From: Gemmatimonadota bacterium
Lineage (GTDB): Bacteria; Gemmatimonadota; Gemmatimonadetes; Gemmatimonadales; Gemmatimonadaceae
DNA length: 32,833 bases
Assembly: GCA_023249375.1 (NCBI GenBank)
Contig: JAHFCT010000020.1
Coordinates: 21,906-54,738, forward strand
Reading direction: 5' to 3'
Numbering within the stretch: the first letter of the stretch is position 1; each line of letters starts with the position of its first letter. Positions 1-8,843 of the stretch are shown here, one piece after another. The notes under the pieces are model-generated. The model saw nothing but the letters and a program-made list of their open reading frames with translations. It was not told the DNA's origin and did not search any database. The position numbers and the translations under genes were made by a program.

Positions 1-357
1 CTCGACAAGGAACGCCAGATCGGGCGAACCCAGCGCGAGAACTTCCAGAAGGCCACGCGCGCGGGAGTGAAGATGGCGTTCGGCACCGACGCGGGCGTCT
101 ACCCGCACGGGTGGAACGCCAAGCAGTTCGCGCACATGGTGAAGTGGGGAATGACGCCCATCCAGGCCATTCAGGCAGCCACGACCAACGCCGCAGACCT
201 CCTCGGCTGGAGTGGCAAGGTCGGCGAGGTGTCGGCGGGCGCCTTTGCGGACCTCGTAGCCGTGGCGGGGGACCCGTTGACCGACATCACGCAATTGGAA
301 CACCCAGTCTTCGTCATGAAGGGGGGAACGACGTACCTCGACACGCGTCGACGGTAG
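1..357 (+). CDS. Amidohydrolase family protein, C-terminal fragment (cut by window edge)
   Basis: The frame is open from the first base and stops at TAG 355-357, so only the last 118 residues are present. The visible part carries the GTDAG motif (Asp metal ligand of the amidohydrolase barrel), then MTPIQAIQAAT and GEVSAGAFADLVAVAGDPL, the usual end of imidazolonepropionase-like or Xaa-Pro-type amidohydrolases, where the chain returns to the small beta domain. The family hydrolyses amide or peptide-like bonds with one or two metal ions. The substrate cannot be read from this fragment. The gene converges on the ddaH-like gene with a 30-base gap. A second, full-length amidohydrolase of the same broad type lies at 15868-17394. 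Family assignment is secure; specific function is unknown. Confidence 0.9.
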   Translation, partial: LDKERQIGRTQRENFQKATRAGVKMAFGTDAGVYPHGWNAKQFAHMVKWGMTPIQAIQAATTNAADLLGWSGKVGEVSAGAFADLVAVAGDPLTDITQLEHPVFVMKGGTTYLDTRRR

Positions 358-387
358 ACACCAGTCAACGCGGCGTCCGCGCGCGGC

Positions 388-1170
388 CTACACTCGCACG
401 ATGAGCGAGCAGCACGTCACCGCGCCCTCGGCCTTCGCCAGTTCCGAGGCGTCGACAGTCTGCGGCGCAAACCCCAACGCACGCAGTCGCTCCAGCGTGC
501 GCGGATACGACGCGCCGTACACGAGCGCGTGGCCAACGCGCAGCACGTTGGCGCCCATCGGTTCCTCGACGTCCACGTCGACCACGCGATACCTGCCAAA
601 CTCCGCCCGCTGCACCCACGCGGGGTTCATCAGTACCGTCTGGTCGTCAAGTGCCGTCACCGCGCTCTTCAGATGCAGGCAACCCGACACCGCGATGCCT
701 TGCACCGTGTAGCCGAATGGCTGCAAGGCCTCGCGCAGCTGCGTAAGGCCGCCGCTGTTCGTGCGCGCGGTCTGACCCACGAAGACAGAACGGCCGATCA
801 CCAGCACGTCACCGCCGTCGAGTGTGCCCGGCTGTACGAGGCGCGCGATCGGGCGCAGCGCGGCCAGCGCCTCGGCCACCGGCTTCACTTCGGCGCGTCG
901 TGACCGCGCCCCGGGGCGGGCAACCACCGCCAGTTCATCCACGACCACCGCCGTGTCTTCGATGAACACGGCGTCGGGACAGTCGGGCGCCGCCGCCACA
1001 CGGCGCAGCTCGCACCCGAGGGACTGCAGCAGCCGCTCGTAGCCGCGGTGCTGCGCACGCGCCACGTCCACGTGAATCGGCGACCGGCGGAGATGCGTCA
1101 GCTCGCAGTCGACGATGGTCGGCGACACTTCGCGCGTGAACGCGATCCATGATGTGTTTGGTTCCGGCAT
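388..1170 (-). CDS. ddaH: N(G),N(G)-dimethylarginine dimethylaminohydrolase (DDAH)
   Basis: This 260-residue protein matches the usual DDAH length (about 250-285). DDAH hydrolyses asymmetric dimethylarginine or monomethylarginine to citrulline and a methylamine, through a covalent thiouronium intermediate on a cysteine. Visible motifs are FIEDTAVV (about 69-76, substrate-binding acidic pair), LDGGDVL (117-123), GCLHLKSA with the catalytic His at about 166, and EGAVTCCSLI near the C-terminus with the nucleophile at about Cys253. The doubled Cys resembles the vertebrate enzymes. There is no signal peptide, so it is cytoplasmic. The ATG at 1170 gives a family-length N-terminus but has no obvious Shine-Dalgarno sequence. 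It is divergent from the class III aminotransferase. The related arginine deiminase family is much longer (about 400 residues), so DDAH is preferred. Confidence 0.9.
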   Translation of the reverse strand: MPEPNTSWIAFTREVSPTIVDCELTHLRRSPIHVDVARAQHRGYERLLQSLGCELRRVAAAPDCPDAVFIEDTAVVVDELAVVARPGARSRRAEVKPVAEALAALRPIARLVQPGTLDGGDVLVIGRSVFVGQTARTNSGGLTQLREALQPFGYTVQGIAVSGCLHLKSAVTALDDQTVLMNPAWVQRAEFGRYRVVDVDVEEPMGANVLRVGHALVYGASYPRTLERLRALGFAPQTVDASELAKAEGAVTCCSLIVRV

Positions 1171-1595
1171 AGCTTGGCCAAGAATGCGATATGCCGCGCG
1201 CTGGCGCCAACTCTGCGTTCATAAGCATCACTTAGATACCAAATCCAGGATTGAACCCGCCTGACGCCACTAGGCCCGCGCCCCGCGTAGCCCGGCGAAC
1301 GACAATCGTCAGGGAATCACGGACAATCATATTGGTGCGACGAGTGCAGGACGTCGCAGTGGGCATCGCGCAGAGGGGTTACGCGAACAGTCGTGCCAGG
1401 TCAATTTTTAAGGGTCACCGCTGACGCGGTGCGCGCGGCCTGCCAGTGGCCCCAGTGCACGATGGAAATGGTGACAATTCCCGCCCCGCCGACCGCGAAC
1501 GAGTTGCGAGCGCTGCGGGCGCTGCACGAGTCGCACACGCGCGCCGCCTGCGCCGCGCGTGCACGCCGTGCTTCCAGCCTGAGAGGACCGCACAG
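1171..1595. other. Intergenic region between divergent ddaH and aminotransferase genes
   Basis: The first half (about 1190-1260 and 1300-1345) is more AT-rich than its surroundings and probably holds the divergent promoters. I could not fix a convincing -35/-10 pair on either strand. A direct repeat GACAATC occurs at about 1301 and 1322. A small hairpin CACCGC-TGAC-GCGGTG lies at 1416-1431. The second half has coding-like composition and holds a short candidate frame, listed separately. No tRNA or riboswitch was recognised. Confidence 0.5.

Positions 1596-1599
<4 letters not shown>
1393..1599 (+). CDS. Possible small upstream ORF coupled to the aminotransferase
   Basis: A 68-codon frame opens at GTG 1393 (an inner ATG lies at 1462). 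It ends at TGA 1597-1599, overlapping the ATG of the aminotransferase gene as ATGA. From about 1480 to 1557 nearly every third base is G or C, as in real genes here. The C-terminal half is rich in Arg and Ala (NELRALRALHESHTR, then CAARARR). No Shine-Dalgarno sequence is obvious at either start and I recognise no family. It could be a coupled leader peptide, a small protein, or chance in GC-rich DNA. The overlap and the Arg content next to arginine-type genes are the only reasons to list it. Confidence 0.2.
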
Positions 1600-2930
<1,331 letters not shown>

Positions 2931-2941
2931 CGGTGCGTCGG

Positions 2942-2971
2942 GGGCCCCGGGATCTTTTCCGGGGCCCTTTT
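2942..2971 (+). terminator. Rho-independent terminator after the aminotransferase
   Basis: A perfect 9-bp stem GGGCCCCGG (2942-2950) and CCGGGGCCC (2959-2967) encloses an 8-base loop and is followed directly by TTTT. It lies 12 bases after the aminotransferase stop codon and just before the transporter gene. It should therefore separate the two transcripts. Confidence 0.9.
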
Positions 2972-2995
2972 GCGTTTCCCCCCAGCTCATCCACC

Positions 2996-4321
2996 GTGAC
3001 CGCCACGCACGTCCCCCCTCTGGTGCGCCGCAAGTTCGGGTTTTGGCTCGCCACCGCATTGGTTGTCGGCAACATCATCGGCTCTGGCATCTTCATGCTG
3101 CCGGCCGGCCTCGCACCGTTTGGATGGAACGCGGTGCTGGCGTGGGGGCTCACGTTTGTTGGCGCGCTGAGCCTCGCGTGGGTCTTCGCGCGGCTCGCGC
3201 GCCATCTTCCGTCGGCGGGCGGCAGCGTCGGCTTCATGCGGCTTGGCGTTGGCGACGGGGCCGCGTTCATCGGCGCGTGGGGATATCTGGTGTCGGTGTG
3301 GGCGGCGAATGCGGGCATCACGATTGCCGGCATCAGCTATCTCACCCGACTTGTACCGGGCATTGGTGCCACGCCTGGCGCATCGGTTGCCGTCGCGCTT
3401 GGCGCCATCTGGCTGCTCACGTGGGTGAACCTTCGCGGACTGCATGCTGCGGGTGGCGTGCAGTTGGTGACGTCGATCGTCAAACTGCTGCCCTTCGCCG
3501 CGGTCATCGGGCTCGCTGTCTGGCGACTCGCGATTCACGGCGGCGCGCTGCTGCCGCCGGTGCACGCGGGAACGTTCACGCTGAGCGGCGCAACCGGCGC
3601 AGTGGGGCTCACGCTGTTTGCCATGCTCGGCCTCGAGAGCGCCGCCATGCCGGTGGACGCGGTGGAGAATCCCGAAGTGATCGTGCCGCGCGCGACGATG
3701 ATTGGCACCGGCCTGAGCGCGGTCGTGAGCCTCATCGCCACGTGTGCCGTGGCCCTGATGCTGCCCGCCGACGCCGTCGCGTCGTCGCAGGCGCCCGTGT
3801 CGGATTTCATCGCGGTGTCGTGGGGCAGCGTGGCGGGGTGGTTTGTGGCGCTGTGCGCCGTCGTCAGCTGCTTCGGCTGCCTCAATGGCTGGCTGCTGAT
3901 CGGCGGGGAACTGCCGGTGGCCATGGTGAAGGCGGGCACGCTGCCAGCGTGGTTCGCCCGCTGCAACGCCCACGGAGCGCCGTCGCGCAGCATCGTGCTT
4001 GGTGCGGTGGTCACGACACTGCTCACGCTGATGGCCTACACCAAAGTGGGTGTCGCCGCGTACAACTTCGCCATTCTCATCGCGACCGCCACCAATCTGC
4101 TGCTCTATCTCTTCGTGGTCGTGGCCGTCGCGCGATTCATGCGCGACGGCCGTGTGCCGCGCACGGCCGGTCTGCTCGCGTGCACGGCGCTCGCCTTCGT
4201 TTTTGTGTTGTGGGCGTTCTACGGCTCGGGATGGGAGTCGCTGGCGTGGGGTGCGGTGCTGACCGCGGCCGGGTGGCCCGTGTATCTCATGGCGCGGCGC
4301 GCAGCGTTGCGTTCGAGGTGA
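2996..4321 (+). CDS. APC-family amino-acid transporter (AdiC/CadB-like antiporter type)
   Basis: This 441-residue integral membrane protein has about 12 hydrophobic segments. The first helix carries VVGNIIGSGIFMLPAGLA, the substrate-binding GSG motif of the APC superfamily. The form with MLPAGLAPFG resembles the basic amino-acid/polyamine antiporter group (AdiC, CadB, PotE). Family length (430-450) agrees. The GTG at 2996 lies just after the terminator; GTG 3023 is an alternative. Neither has a good Shine-Dalgarno sequence, and starts further upstream would lie inside the preceding gene. The C-terminus ends in a basic tail. Nearby DDAH and aminotransferase genes make arginine, agmatine, ornithine or a related cation a reasonable substrate guess, but this is inference. 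It converges on a sulfatase gene across a structured repeat. Confidence 0.85.
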   Translation: MTATHVPPLVRRKFGFWLATALVVGNIIGSGIFMLPAGLAPFGWNAVLAWGLTFVGALSLAWVFARLARHLPSAGGSVGFMRLGVGDGAAFIGAWGYLVSVWAANAGITIAGISYLTRLVPGIGATPGASVAVALGAIWLLTWVNLRGLHAAGGVQLVTSIVKLLPFAAVIGLAVWRLAIHGGALLPPVHAGTFTLSGATGAVGLTLFAMLGLESAAMPVDAVENPEVIVPRATMIGTGLSAVVSLIATCAVALMLPADAVASSQAPVSDFIAVSWGSVAGWFVALCAVVSCFGCLNGWLLIGGELPVAMVKAGTLPAWFARCNAHGAPSRSIVLGAVVTTLLTLMAYTKVGVAAYNFAILIATATNLLLYLFVVVAVARFMRDGRVPRTAGLLACTALAFVFVLWAFYGSGWESLAWGAVLTAAGWPVYLMARRAALRSR

Positions 4322-4328
4322 AGCCGGT

Positions 4329-4485
4329 GAACTGCAACTGACTACCACGGATGATTCGGATTTCACGGACAACGGCCACGGATACCGCATCAAAAGAGGG
4401 GGCTCGCGTGGCGGGCCCCCTCGTTTACGTTTGATCCGCGTCCATCCGGACGATCCGTGTCATCCGTGGTAGTCAGTTGCAGTTC
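4329..4485. repeat. ATCCGTG-type inverted repeat element, copy A
   Basis: The ends are a perfect 26-base inverted repeat (4329-4354 against 4460-4485), beginning GAACTGCAACTGACTACCAC. Each inner arm carries several degenerate copies of ATCCGTG or its complement at a spacing of about 9-10 bases. A GC-rich hairpin lies in the middle. The element fills the gap between the convergent transporter and sulfatase genes. Copy B at 7481-7598 shares CTGCAACTG and the CCACGGATGACACGGAT core. No open frame is inside, so it resembles a non-autonomous mobile or REP/MITE-like repeat. Confidence 0.75.
4396..4422. terminator. Bidirectional terminator-like hairpin inside repeat A
   Basis: GAGGGGGC (4396-4403) pairs perfectly with GCCCCCTC (4415-4422) around an 11-base loop. 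AAAA precedes it and GTTTACGTTT follows. It sits between two convergent genes, so it could end transcripts from both sides. Confidence 0.6.
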
Positions 4486-4513
4486 CAGATCACCGCCGGA
4501 CAAGCAGCTGGAC

Positions 4514-5986
4514 CTACGGTGCCTTCGGATGCTCCACGCGCTTGTCCTCGCGCGCACGGATCTCGGTCAGTCGCCGCGCCACATCGGGCTCGATCAGCAC
4601 CAAGTCCTTCGTCTCGCCGGGATCGCTCGTCACGTTGAACACGTGCAGCGTGTCGCGCATCCAGACGCCCTTCCATCCGCCGAGCAGCACCGCGCTCTGG
4701 TTGCGATCGGGCGAGAACCAGACGAAGTAGTCGCGCTCGTTCACCGCACCCTTCGCCGTGAGTGCGGCAACCAGCGACCGCCCGTCAATGCCGGCCGGTG
4801 CCTTCAGTCCCGCCGCCTCCACCACGGTTGCGTGCACGTCCGTAAAGTCGGCGCGCACGGCCGACGTACTCCCCGCCTTCACCCTGCCGGGCCAGGCCAC
4901 GATGCCGGGTACGCGCAGGCCCCCCTCATACAAGTCACCCTTGAAGCCGCGGTAGTTGAGCGTCCCGTTGAACCACCGCCCAATGAAATTGGTCTGGCCG
5001 TCGTCGGCGCCCTTGAGCATCGTGGCGCCGTTGTCCGAGAGGAAGATGAGCAGCGTGTTCTTGGCCACGCCCAGCGAATCAAGGAGCGCGCGCAGATGGC
5101 CAAGATCCTGGTCGAGCCGGCGAACCTGCGCCGCATAACTCTTCTTGGCCGCCGGCCACGGCTTGGGCGCATACGGGCCGAGGTCCGTGGTCTCGTAGCC
5201 GCCGTCGTCGAAGCCCCGCGCTCCTTCGTTGTTGATGTGCGGCAGATTCGTCGCCCAATACAGGAAGAACGGCTTCTTCGCGTTGGCTCGCACCCACGTG
5301 AAGGCCTTGGCGCCGATCAGGTCGGGGGCGTATGCCGAGCGCACCGTGGCGCGCCCCGTGCCCATGGGACCGGGCGTCGCGACGACATTACCTGTTCGTG
5401 CCGAATCCGCGTTGTCGATCAGATACTCGGGGAAATAGTTGTGCGCGTGCAACTGGTCCCGATATCCGAAGAACGCGTCAAAGCCCTGTGCATTCGGCCA
5501 ACTCTCCGGCTGGCTGTCCCAGCTGAGTCCCCACTTTCCAAACAGGCCCGTCGCGTAGCCGCGCGCCTTGAGACGCCTAGCGAGCGTGACATCGCCCGTG
5601 CGCAGGTAGTCATTGTCGTTGTCGTCCAGCCGGCAGTGCCCGTTGTGATAGCCGGTCATCAGCGAACAGCGTGCCGGTCCGCACACCGCCGCGCTCGATC
5701 GCATCTCGGTCAGCATCATCCCGTCGCGCGCGAGCCGGTCGATGTTCGGCGTCTCAATGTCCTGCTGTCCCCACGGCCCGATCTCGCCAATGCCAAGGTC
5801 ATCGCTGAGGAAAATCACGATGTTTGGCGGTGGTTCGGTGTTCGCGCGCGGTGTCGCTCGCCGCGCGGATCGCGGCGCGGTGCGCGTCGTCGCCTTTGTG
5901 CGCGACGGCTTCTGCGCGCCGGACGGCAACGGCAGCGCACTCGCAATCGCGAGCACGGTGGCGAACAACAGCGGACGGTGAACCAT
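4514..5986 (-). CDS. Secreted sulfatase (arylsulfatase family, Cys-type)
   Basis: This 490-residue enzyme hydrolyses sulfate esters. An N-terminal signal sequence (about 1-24, ending SGA-Q) is followed by a basic, Thr/Ala-rich linker to about 50. The sulfatase core then starts with NIVIFLSDDLG, where the Asp pair at about 62-63 binds Ca2+. The active-site signature CGPAR (102-106) within VCGPARCSLMTG fits C-x-P-x-R, whose Cys is converted to formylglycine. Later motifs include GKWGLS and LIFLSDNGA (second metal-binding Asp-Asn). No formylglycine-generating enzyme or anaerobic maturase is in this window. The ATG at 5986 gives a clean signal peptide. It is divergent from the histidine phosphatase. 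The natural substrate (polysaccharide sulfate or small ester) is not evident. Confidence 0.93.
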   Translation of the reverse strand: MVHRPLLFATVLAIASALPLPSGAQKPSRTKATTRTAPRSARRATPRANTEPPPNIVIFLSDDLGIGEIGPWGQQDIETPNIDRLARDGMMLTEMRSSAAVCGPARCSLMTGYHNGHCRLDDNDNDYLRTGDVTLARRLKARGYATGLFGKWGLSWDSQPESWPNAQGFDAFFGYRDQLHAHNYFPEYLIDNADSARTGNVVATPGPMGTGRATVRSAYAPDLIGAKAFTWVRANAKKPFFLYWATNLPHINNEGARGFDDGGYETTDLGPYAPKPWPAAKKSYAAQVRRLDQDLGHLRALLDSLGVAKNTLLIFLSDNGATMLKGADDGQTNFIGRWFNGTLNYRGFKGDLYEGGLRVPGIVAWPGRVKAGSTSAVRADFTDVHATVVEAAGLKAPAGIDGRSLVAALTAKGAVNERDYFVWFSPDRNQSAVLLGGWKGVWMRDTLHVFNVTSDPGETKDLVLIEPDVARRLTEIRAREDKRVEHPKAP

Positions 5987-6184
5987 GCGGCAACTCCGGA
6001 ATACAGCTGAAAACCCGCGGCGCTCGCACCGCCGCTCCGCGGGAGCAAGGTGTCGTATCTTGTACGCGCGAGAGGCGAAAAGGTCGCATCATCGCTATCG
6101 TATGCTCAGCAAAAGGACGAACGTCCATCGCGTGGCGGCACGCGCCGTGGGAGGCCGGCTGTCCACCAAGCCCGAGGAGTCTTG

Positions 6185-6763
6185 ATGCATTCGCTCCGCC
6201 GTCTGGTGCTCGCCCTGCTGGCCGCGGCCGCCACGCCACTTCTCGCCGGTGCGCAGCGTGTTGCGGCGTCCGACAAGCTGGTCTTCATCGTGCGTCACGC
6301 CGAGAAGGCGAGCGCCACGGATCCCGATCCCTCGCTCAGCGACTCCGGAACCGCGCGCGCCGAAGCGCTGGCCACGGCGCTGCTCGATGCGCGCCTCACC
6401 GATATTCTGGTGACGCCGCGCAAGCGCACGCAGGAAACCGCCGCCGCGGCCGCGAAGGCGCGGGACCTGACCATGCACGTGGTGGGCTTCGGTGCGTCCA
6501 CGCCCGAACACGTCGCCGCGGTTGCCGCCGCCGTTCGTGCCGCCAAGGGCAACGCGGTGCTCGTCGTCGGACACAGCAATACGGTCCACCTGATCATCGC
6601 CGCACTCGGCGGACCCAAGATCGCCGAGTTGTGCGACGCGGAGTATTCGAACTTGTTTATCGTGAGACTCACCGCCGCGGCGCCGCCCGGATTTGTGCGA
6701 GCGCACTACGGCGCGCCCGATCCCGCGAATGCCGGCACCTGCGCCGCCATGCAGATGCGTTAG
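6185..6763 (+). CDS. Secreted histidine phosphatase (phosphoglycerate mutase-like superfamily)
   Basis: This 192-residue protein has a signal sequence (about 1-23, ending LAGA-Q). The RHG-type catalytic motif is seen as FIVRHAEK with the phospho-accepting His at about 38. Further motifs are SDSGTARAEAL (52-62), VTPRKRTQET (76-85) and a second catalytic His in VVGHSNTV (128-135). These are the hallmarks of branch-1 histidine phosphatases, here probably acting in the periplasm on an unknown phosphate ester. The frame is open upstream, but ATG 6185 preceded by GAGGAG (6175-6180) and followed by the signal peptide settles the start. The carbonic anhydrase gene follows after 50 bases in the same direction and may be cotranscribed. 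Confidence 0.88.
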   Translation: MHSLRRLVLALLAAAATPLLAGAQRVAASDKLVFIVRHAEKASATDPDPSLSDSGTARAEALATALLDARLTDILVTPRKRTQETAAAAAKARDLTMHVVGFGASTPEHVAAVAAAVRAAKGNAVLVVGHSNTVHLIIAALGGPKIAELCDAEYSNLFIVRLTAAAPPGFVRAHYGAPDPANAGTCAAMQMR

Positions 6764-6813
6764 CGTTCCGGCAACATCCCTTCGCCCTGCACATCACCCC
6801 GCACCCCGCCCCC

Positions 6814-7452
6814 GTGCCTCTCAGCACCCTTTTCGACAACAATCGCCGCTGGGCCGAACAGACCGCCAGCGACGACCCCGCGTTCTTCAGCGAGCTGGTC
6901 GAACAGCAGTCACCCGAGTACCTGTGGATCGGATGTTCCGACAGCCGCGTGCCAGCCAACGAGATTGTCGGGCTGCGTCCCGGCGAACTGTTTGTCCATC
7001 GCAACGTCGCGAATGTCGTGGTGCACACCGACCTCAACTGCCTCTCGGTGCTGCAGTACGCCGTCGACGTGCTCGGCGTGAAGCACGTGATTGTCTGCGG
7101 ACACTATGGCTGCGGCGGCGTGCGCGCGGCGCTGGAGGACGCGCGCCTGGGGCTCATCGACAACTGGCTGCGCCACGTGCAGGACGTGCAGAAGAAACAC
7201 CACGCGCTGCTGCCGAGCGGGGACATGGCGGCGCGACTGCACCGGCTGTGCGAACTGAATGTGGTGGAGCAGGTGCGCAATGTCTGCGAGACGACCATCA
7301 TGCGCGACGCCTGGGCCCGCGGTCAGAAGGTGACCGTGCACGGCTGGATCTATGGACTGACCGACGGCCTCCTCAAGAACCTCGGGCTCGCCGCGGCGTC
7401 GTGGGCCGAGCTCGAGGCGCAGGCCGCGCTGGTGACACGCGCGAGCAACTGA
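6814..7452 (+). CDS. can: Beta-class carbonic anhydrase
   Basis: This 212-residue cytoplasmic zinc enzyme interconverts CO2 and bicarbonate. Zinc ligands and active-site residues sit where the family expects them: CSDSR at 41-45 (Cys41, Asp43, Arg45) and CGHYGCGG at 95-102 (His97, Cys100). This spacing agrees with E. coli Can (about 220 residues). The C-terminal HGWIYGLTDGLLKNL is also typical. No ATG gives a proper N-terminus. GTG 6814 (MPLSTLFDNNRRW) matches the usual start of this clade, although no strong Shine-Dalgarno sequence precedes it. Much longer reading upstream in the same frame would run through the histidine phosphatase gene and is rejected. The stop is followed by a 15-base dyad (7452-7466) and then repeat copy B. 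Confidence 0.93.
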   Translation: MPLSTLFDNNRRWAEQTASDDPAFFSELVEQQSPEYLWIGCSDSRVPANEIVGLRPGELFVHRNVANVVVHTDLNCLSVLQYAVDVLGVKHVIVCGHYGCGGVRAALEDARLGLIDNWLRHVQDVQKKHHALLPSGDMAARLHRLCELNVVEQVRNVCETTIMRDAWARGQKVTVHGWIYGLTDGLLKNLGLAAASWAELEAQAALVTRASN

Positions 7453-7480
7453 CGTCGAGTCGACGTACGCTCTACCGGCC

Positions 7481-7598
7481 TGCCAGGGATTGAACGGATG
7501 TACACGGATGCACACGGATACTGCCTAAGAGGGGTTCCCCCCAAGCTCGATCCGTGCTGATCCGTCAAATCCGTGTCATCCGTGGAAGGCAGTTGCAG
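7481..7598. repeat. ATCCGTG-type inverted repeat element, copy B
   Basis: The left arm holds ACGGATG, ACGGATG and ACGGATA at 10-base steps (about 7495-7520). The right arm holds ATCCGTG, ATCCGTC, ATCCGTG and ATCCGTG at 9-10-base steps (7549-7584), so the arms pair imperfectly. The centre has a short G/C-rich inversion (GGGGTTCCCC). The right end CCGTGGAAGGCAGTTGCAG matches the right end of copy A apart from a few bases. As in copy A, the element lies between convergent genes (carbonic anhydrase and desaturase). Confidence 0.7.
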
Positions 7599-7628
7599 GG
7601 TCGTTTCGTAACCGCCTGAGCGACGAGC

Positions 7629-8675
7629 TTACCCTCGACGCGTGCGCCAGCGCCGCCGGGCCTCGCCGAACGAGACCAGCTTGCGCTGGTCCTCATCGTA
7701 CAGTGCCAGTCGCAGCACCCTGATGGCATCCGGTGCGCGCAGCACCGGTGCCAGTGCGAACATCGGATGCGAGTGGTGCGCCGCCTCGAGCTTGTAGTTG
7801 GGCACCTTGGGCGCCAGGTGATGCACGTGGTGCAGCCCGATGTTGCCCGTGAACCACTGCATGATGCGCGGCAGTTTGAGGTACGAGCTGCCTCGAATGG
7901 CCGCGTTGGCGTAGTCCCACTCTTCGTGCTCGGCCCAGTACGCATCCTCAAACTGGTGCTGCGCAAAGAAGAGCCAGATGCCGCCGATCACCGACAGGTA
8001 ATACGCCGGTAAATACGTGGTGACGAGCGTCTTCGTGCCGAGCACCATCACGAGAATGGCGATAAGCCCGATGAGCGAGATGTTGGTGAGAATCACGCTC
8101 GTCATTTCGTCGCGCGCGGCGTCCTTGCGCAGCGACGGTAGCCGCTGGTGCAGGAAGAAGTAGACGGGCCCGATGGTCAGCAGGAACGCCGGCGTCCGCG
8201 TGAGGCGATAGCCCAGGCGGCCCAGCCAGCCCCTCGAAAAATACTCCTTCATCGTCAGCGTGTAGATGTCGCCAATGCCGCGCCGGTCGAGGTCGCCGGA
8301 GGAGGCGTGGTGCAGCGCGTGTTCGCGGCGCCACTTGGCGTACGGCATGAATGTCAGGAATCCCGTGAGGACGCCGACAATGTCGTTGGCGCGCCGGCTC
8401 GTGAAGAACGACCCGTGCCCGCAGTCGTGCATGATGATAAAGGTGCGCGTCAACAGCCCGGCGGTCGGGAGCGACAGCCCCAGCGTCAGCAGGTAGGAGA
8501 TCTTGCGCGTCCAATAGAGCGCCACGAGCGCGACAATCAGCAGTCCGACGGTGGTCGCCAGCTGATAGATCGCCGAGCCGCGCGATGCCTGCGCATAGGG
8601 CGCGACCAGCGCGCGCCAATTGCGCGGAATGCGCGACTCGGACTGGCTCTCGGACACTGGAACTGTTGCGGTCAT
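7629..8675 (-). CDS. Membrane fatty-acid desaturase
   Basis: This 348-residue di-iron membrane desaturase has hydrophobic segments at about 37-55, 62-80, 163-176, 195-215 and 217-236. The three histidine boxes are present: HDCGH (83-87), HALHH (119-123) and HHVHH (282-286). QH at 239-240 precedes the last box. The GDLDRRGIGDIYTLT segment after box 2 is common in acyl-lipid desaturases of the delta-12 or DesA-like group. These enzymes insert a cis double bond in a membrane acyl chain using O2 and an electron donor. No ferredoxin or reductase partner lies nearby. The ATG at 8675 starts a polar N-terminus. Regiospecificity cannot be read from the sequence, and a carotenoid or sphingolipid substrate is not excluded. 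Confidence 0.9.
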   Translation of the reverse strand: MTATVPVSESQSESRIPRNWRALVAPYAQASRGSAIYQLATTVGLLIVALVALYWTRKISYLLTLGLSLPTAGLLTRTFIIMHDCGHGSFFTSRRANDIVGVLTGFLTFMPYAKWRREHALHHASSGDLDRRGIGDIYTLTMKEYFSRGWLGRLGYRLTRTPAFLLTIGPVYFFLHQRLPSLRKDAARDEMTSVILTNISLIGLIAILVMVLGTKTLVTTYLPAYYLSVIGGIWLFFAQHQFEDAYWAEHEEWDYANAAIRGSSYLKLPRIMQWFTGNIGLHHVHHLAPKVPNYKLEAAHHSHPMFALAPVLRAPDAIRVLRLALYDEDQRKLVSFGEARRRWRTRRG

Positions 8676-8792
8676 GCCGTGACTCTCCGGGTTGATTCAG
8701 CGAGGCCGAAAGCTAGTCGGAAAAGGTCAGGGACACCACTTAAGGAGCGTGAGCGTTTTCCTGACGACGAAATCGCCGGTGATAACGCAATG

Positions 8793-8822
8793 AGCCCGGC
8801 GGACTTGCAGGTCCGCCGGGCT
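8793..8822 (-). terminator. Hairpin terminator downstream of the FecR-like gene
   Basis: A perfect 12-bp stem AGCCCGGCGGAC / GTCCGCCGGGCT encloses a 6-base loop. It starts 22 bases beyond the stop of the minus-strand FecR-like gene. There is no T tract, so it is a strong structure rather than a textbook intrinsic terminator. Confidence 0.55.
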
Positions 8823-8843
8823 CGACTGCCAAAGACGCGCTGC

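Noticed and set aside
1225-1265. GTTCAATCC on the minus strand resembles a tRNA T-loop
   Set aside because: The flanking bases do not form a T stem, and no anticodon arm, D arm or acceptor stem could be found around it.
1416-1431. CACCGC-TGAC-GCGGTG hairpin as a terminator or attenuator
   Set aside because: A 6-bp stem with no T tract and no alternative pairing found is too weak to call.
2987-4393. Long minus-strand open frame opposite the transporter
   Set aside because: It is an antisense shadow of a clear 12-helix transporter and has the polar, His/Arg-rich composition of such shadows.
4457-6010. Plus-strand open frame of about 517 codons opposite the sulfatase
   Set aside because: The minus strand carries an intact sulfatase with signature motifs; the plus frame has none and starts within the repeat.
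5824-6813. N-terminal extension of the carbonic anhydrase through the histidine phosphatase gene
   Set aside because: The same DNA encodes the phosphatase in another frame with a ribosome-binding site and signal peptide, and beta-carbonic anhydrases do not carry such an extension.
7452-7466. ACGTCGA-G-TCGACGT dyad after the carbonic anhydrase as an operator or terminator
   Set aside because: A one-base centre cannot form a hairpin loop, it overlaps the stop codon, and no second copy was found. It may be chance in GC-rich DNA.
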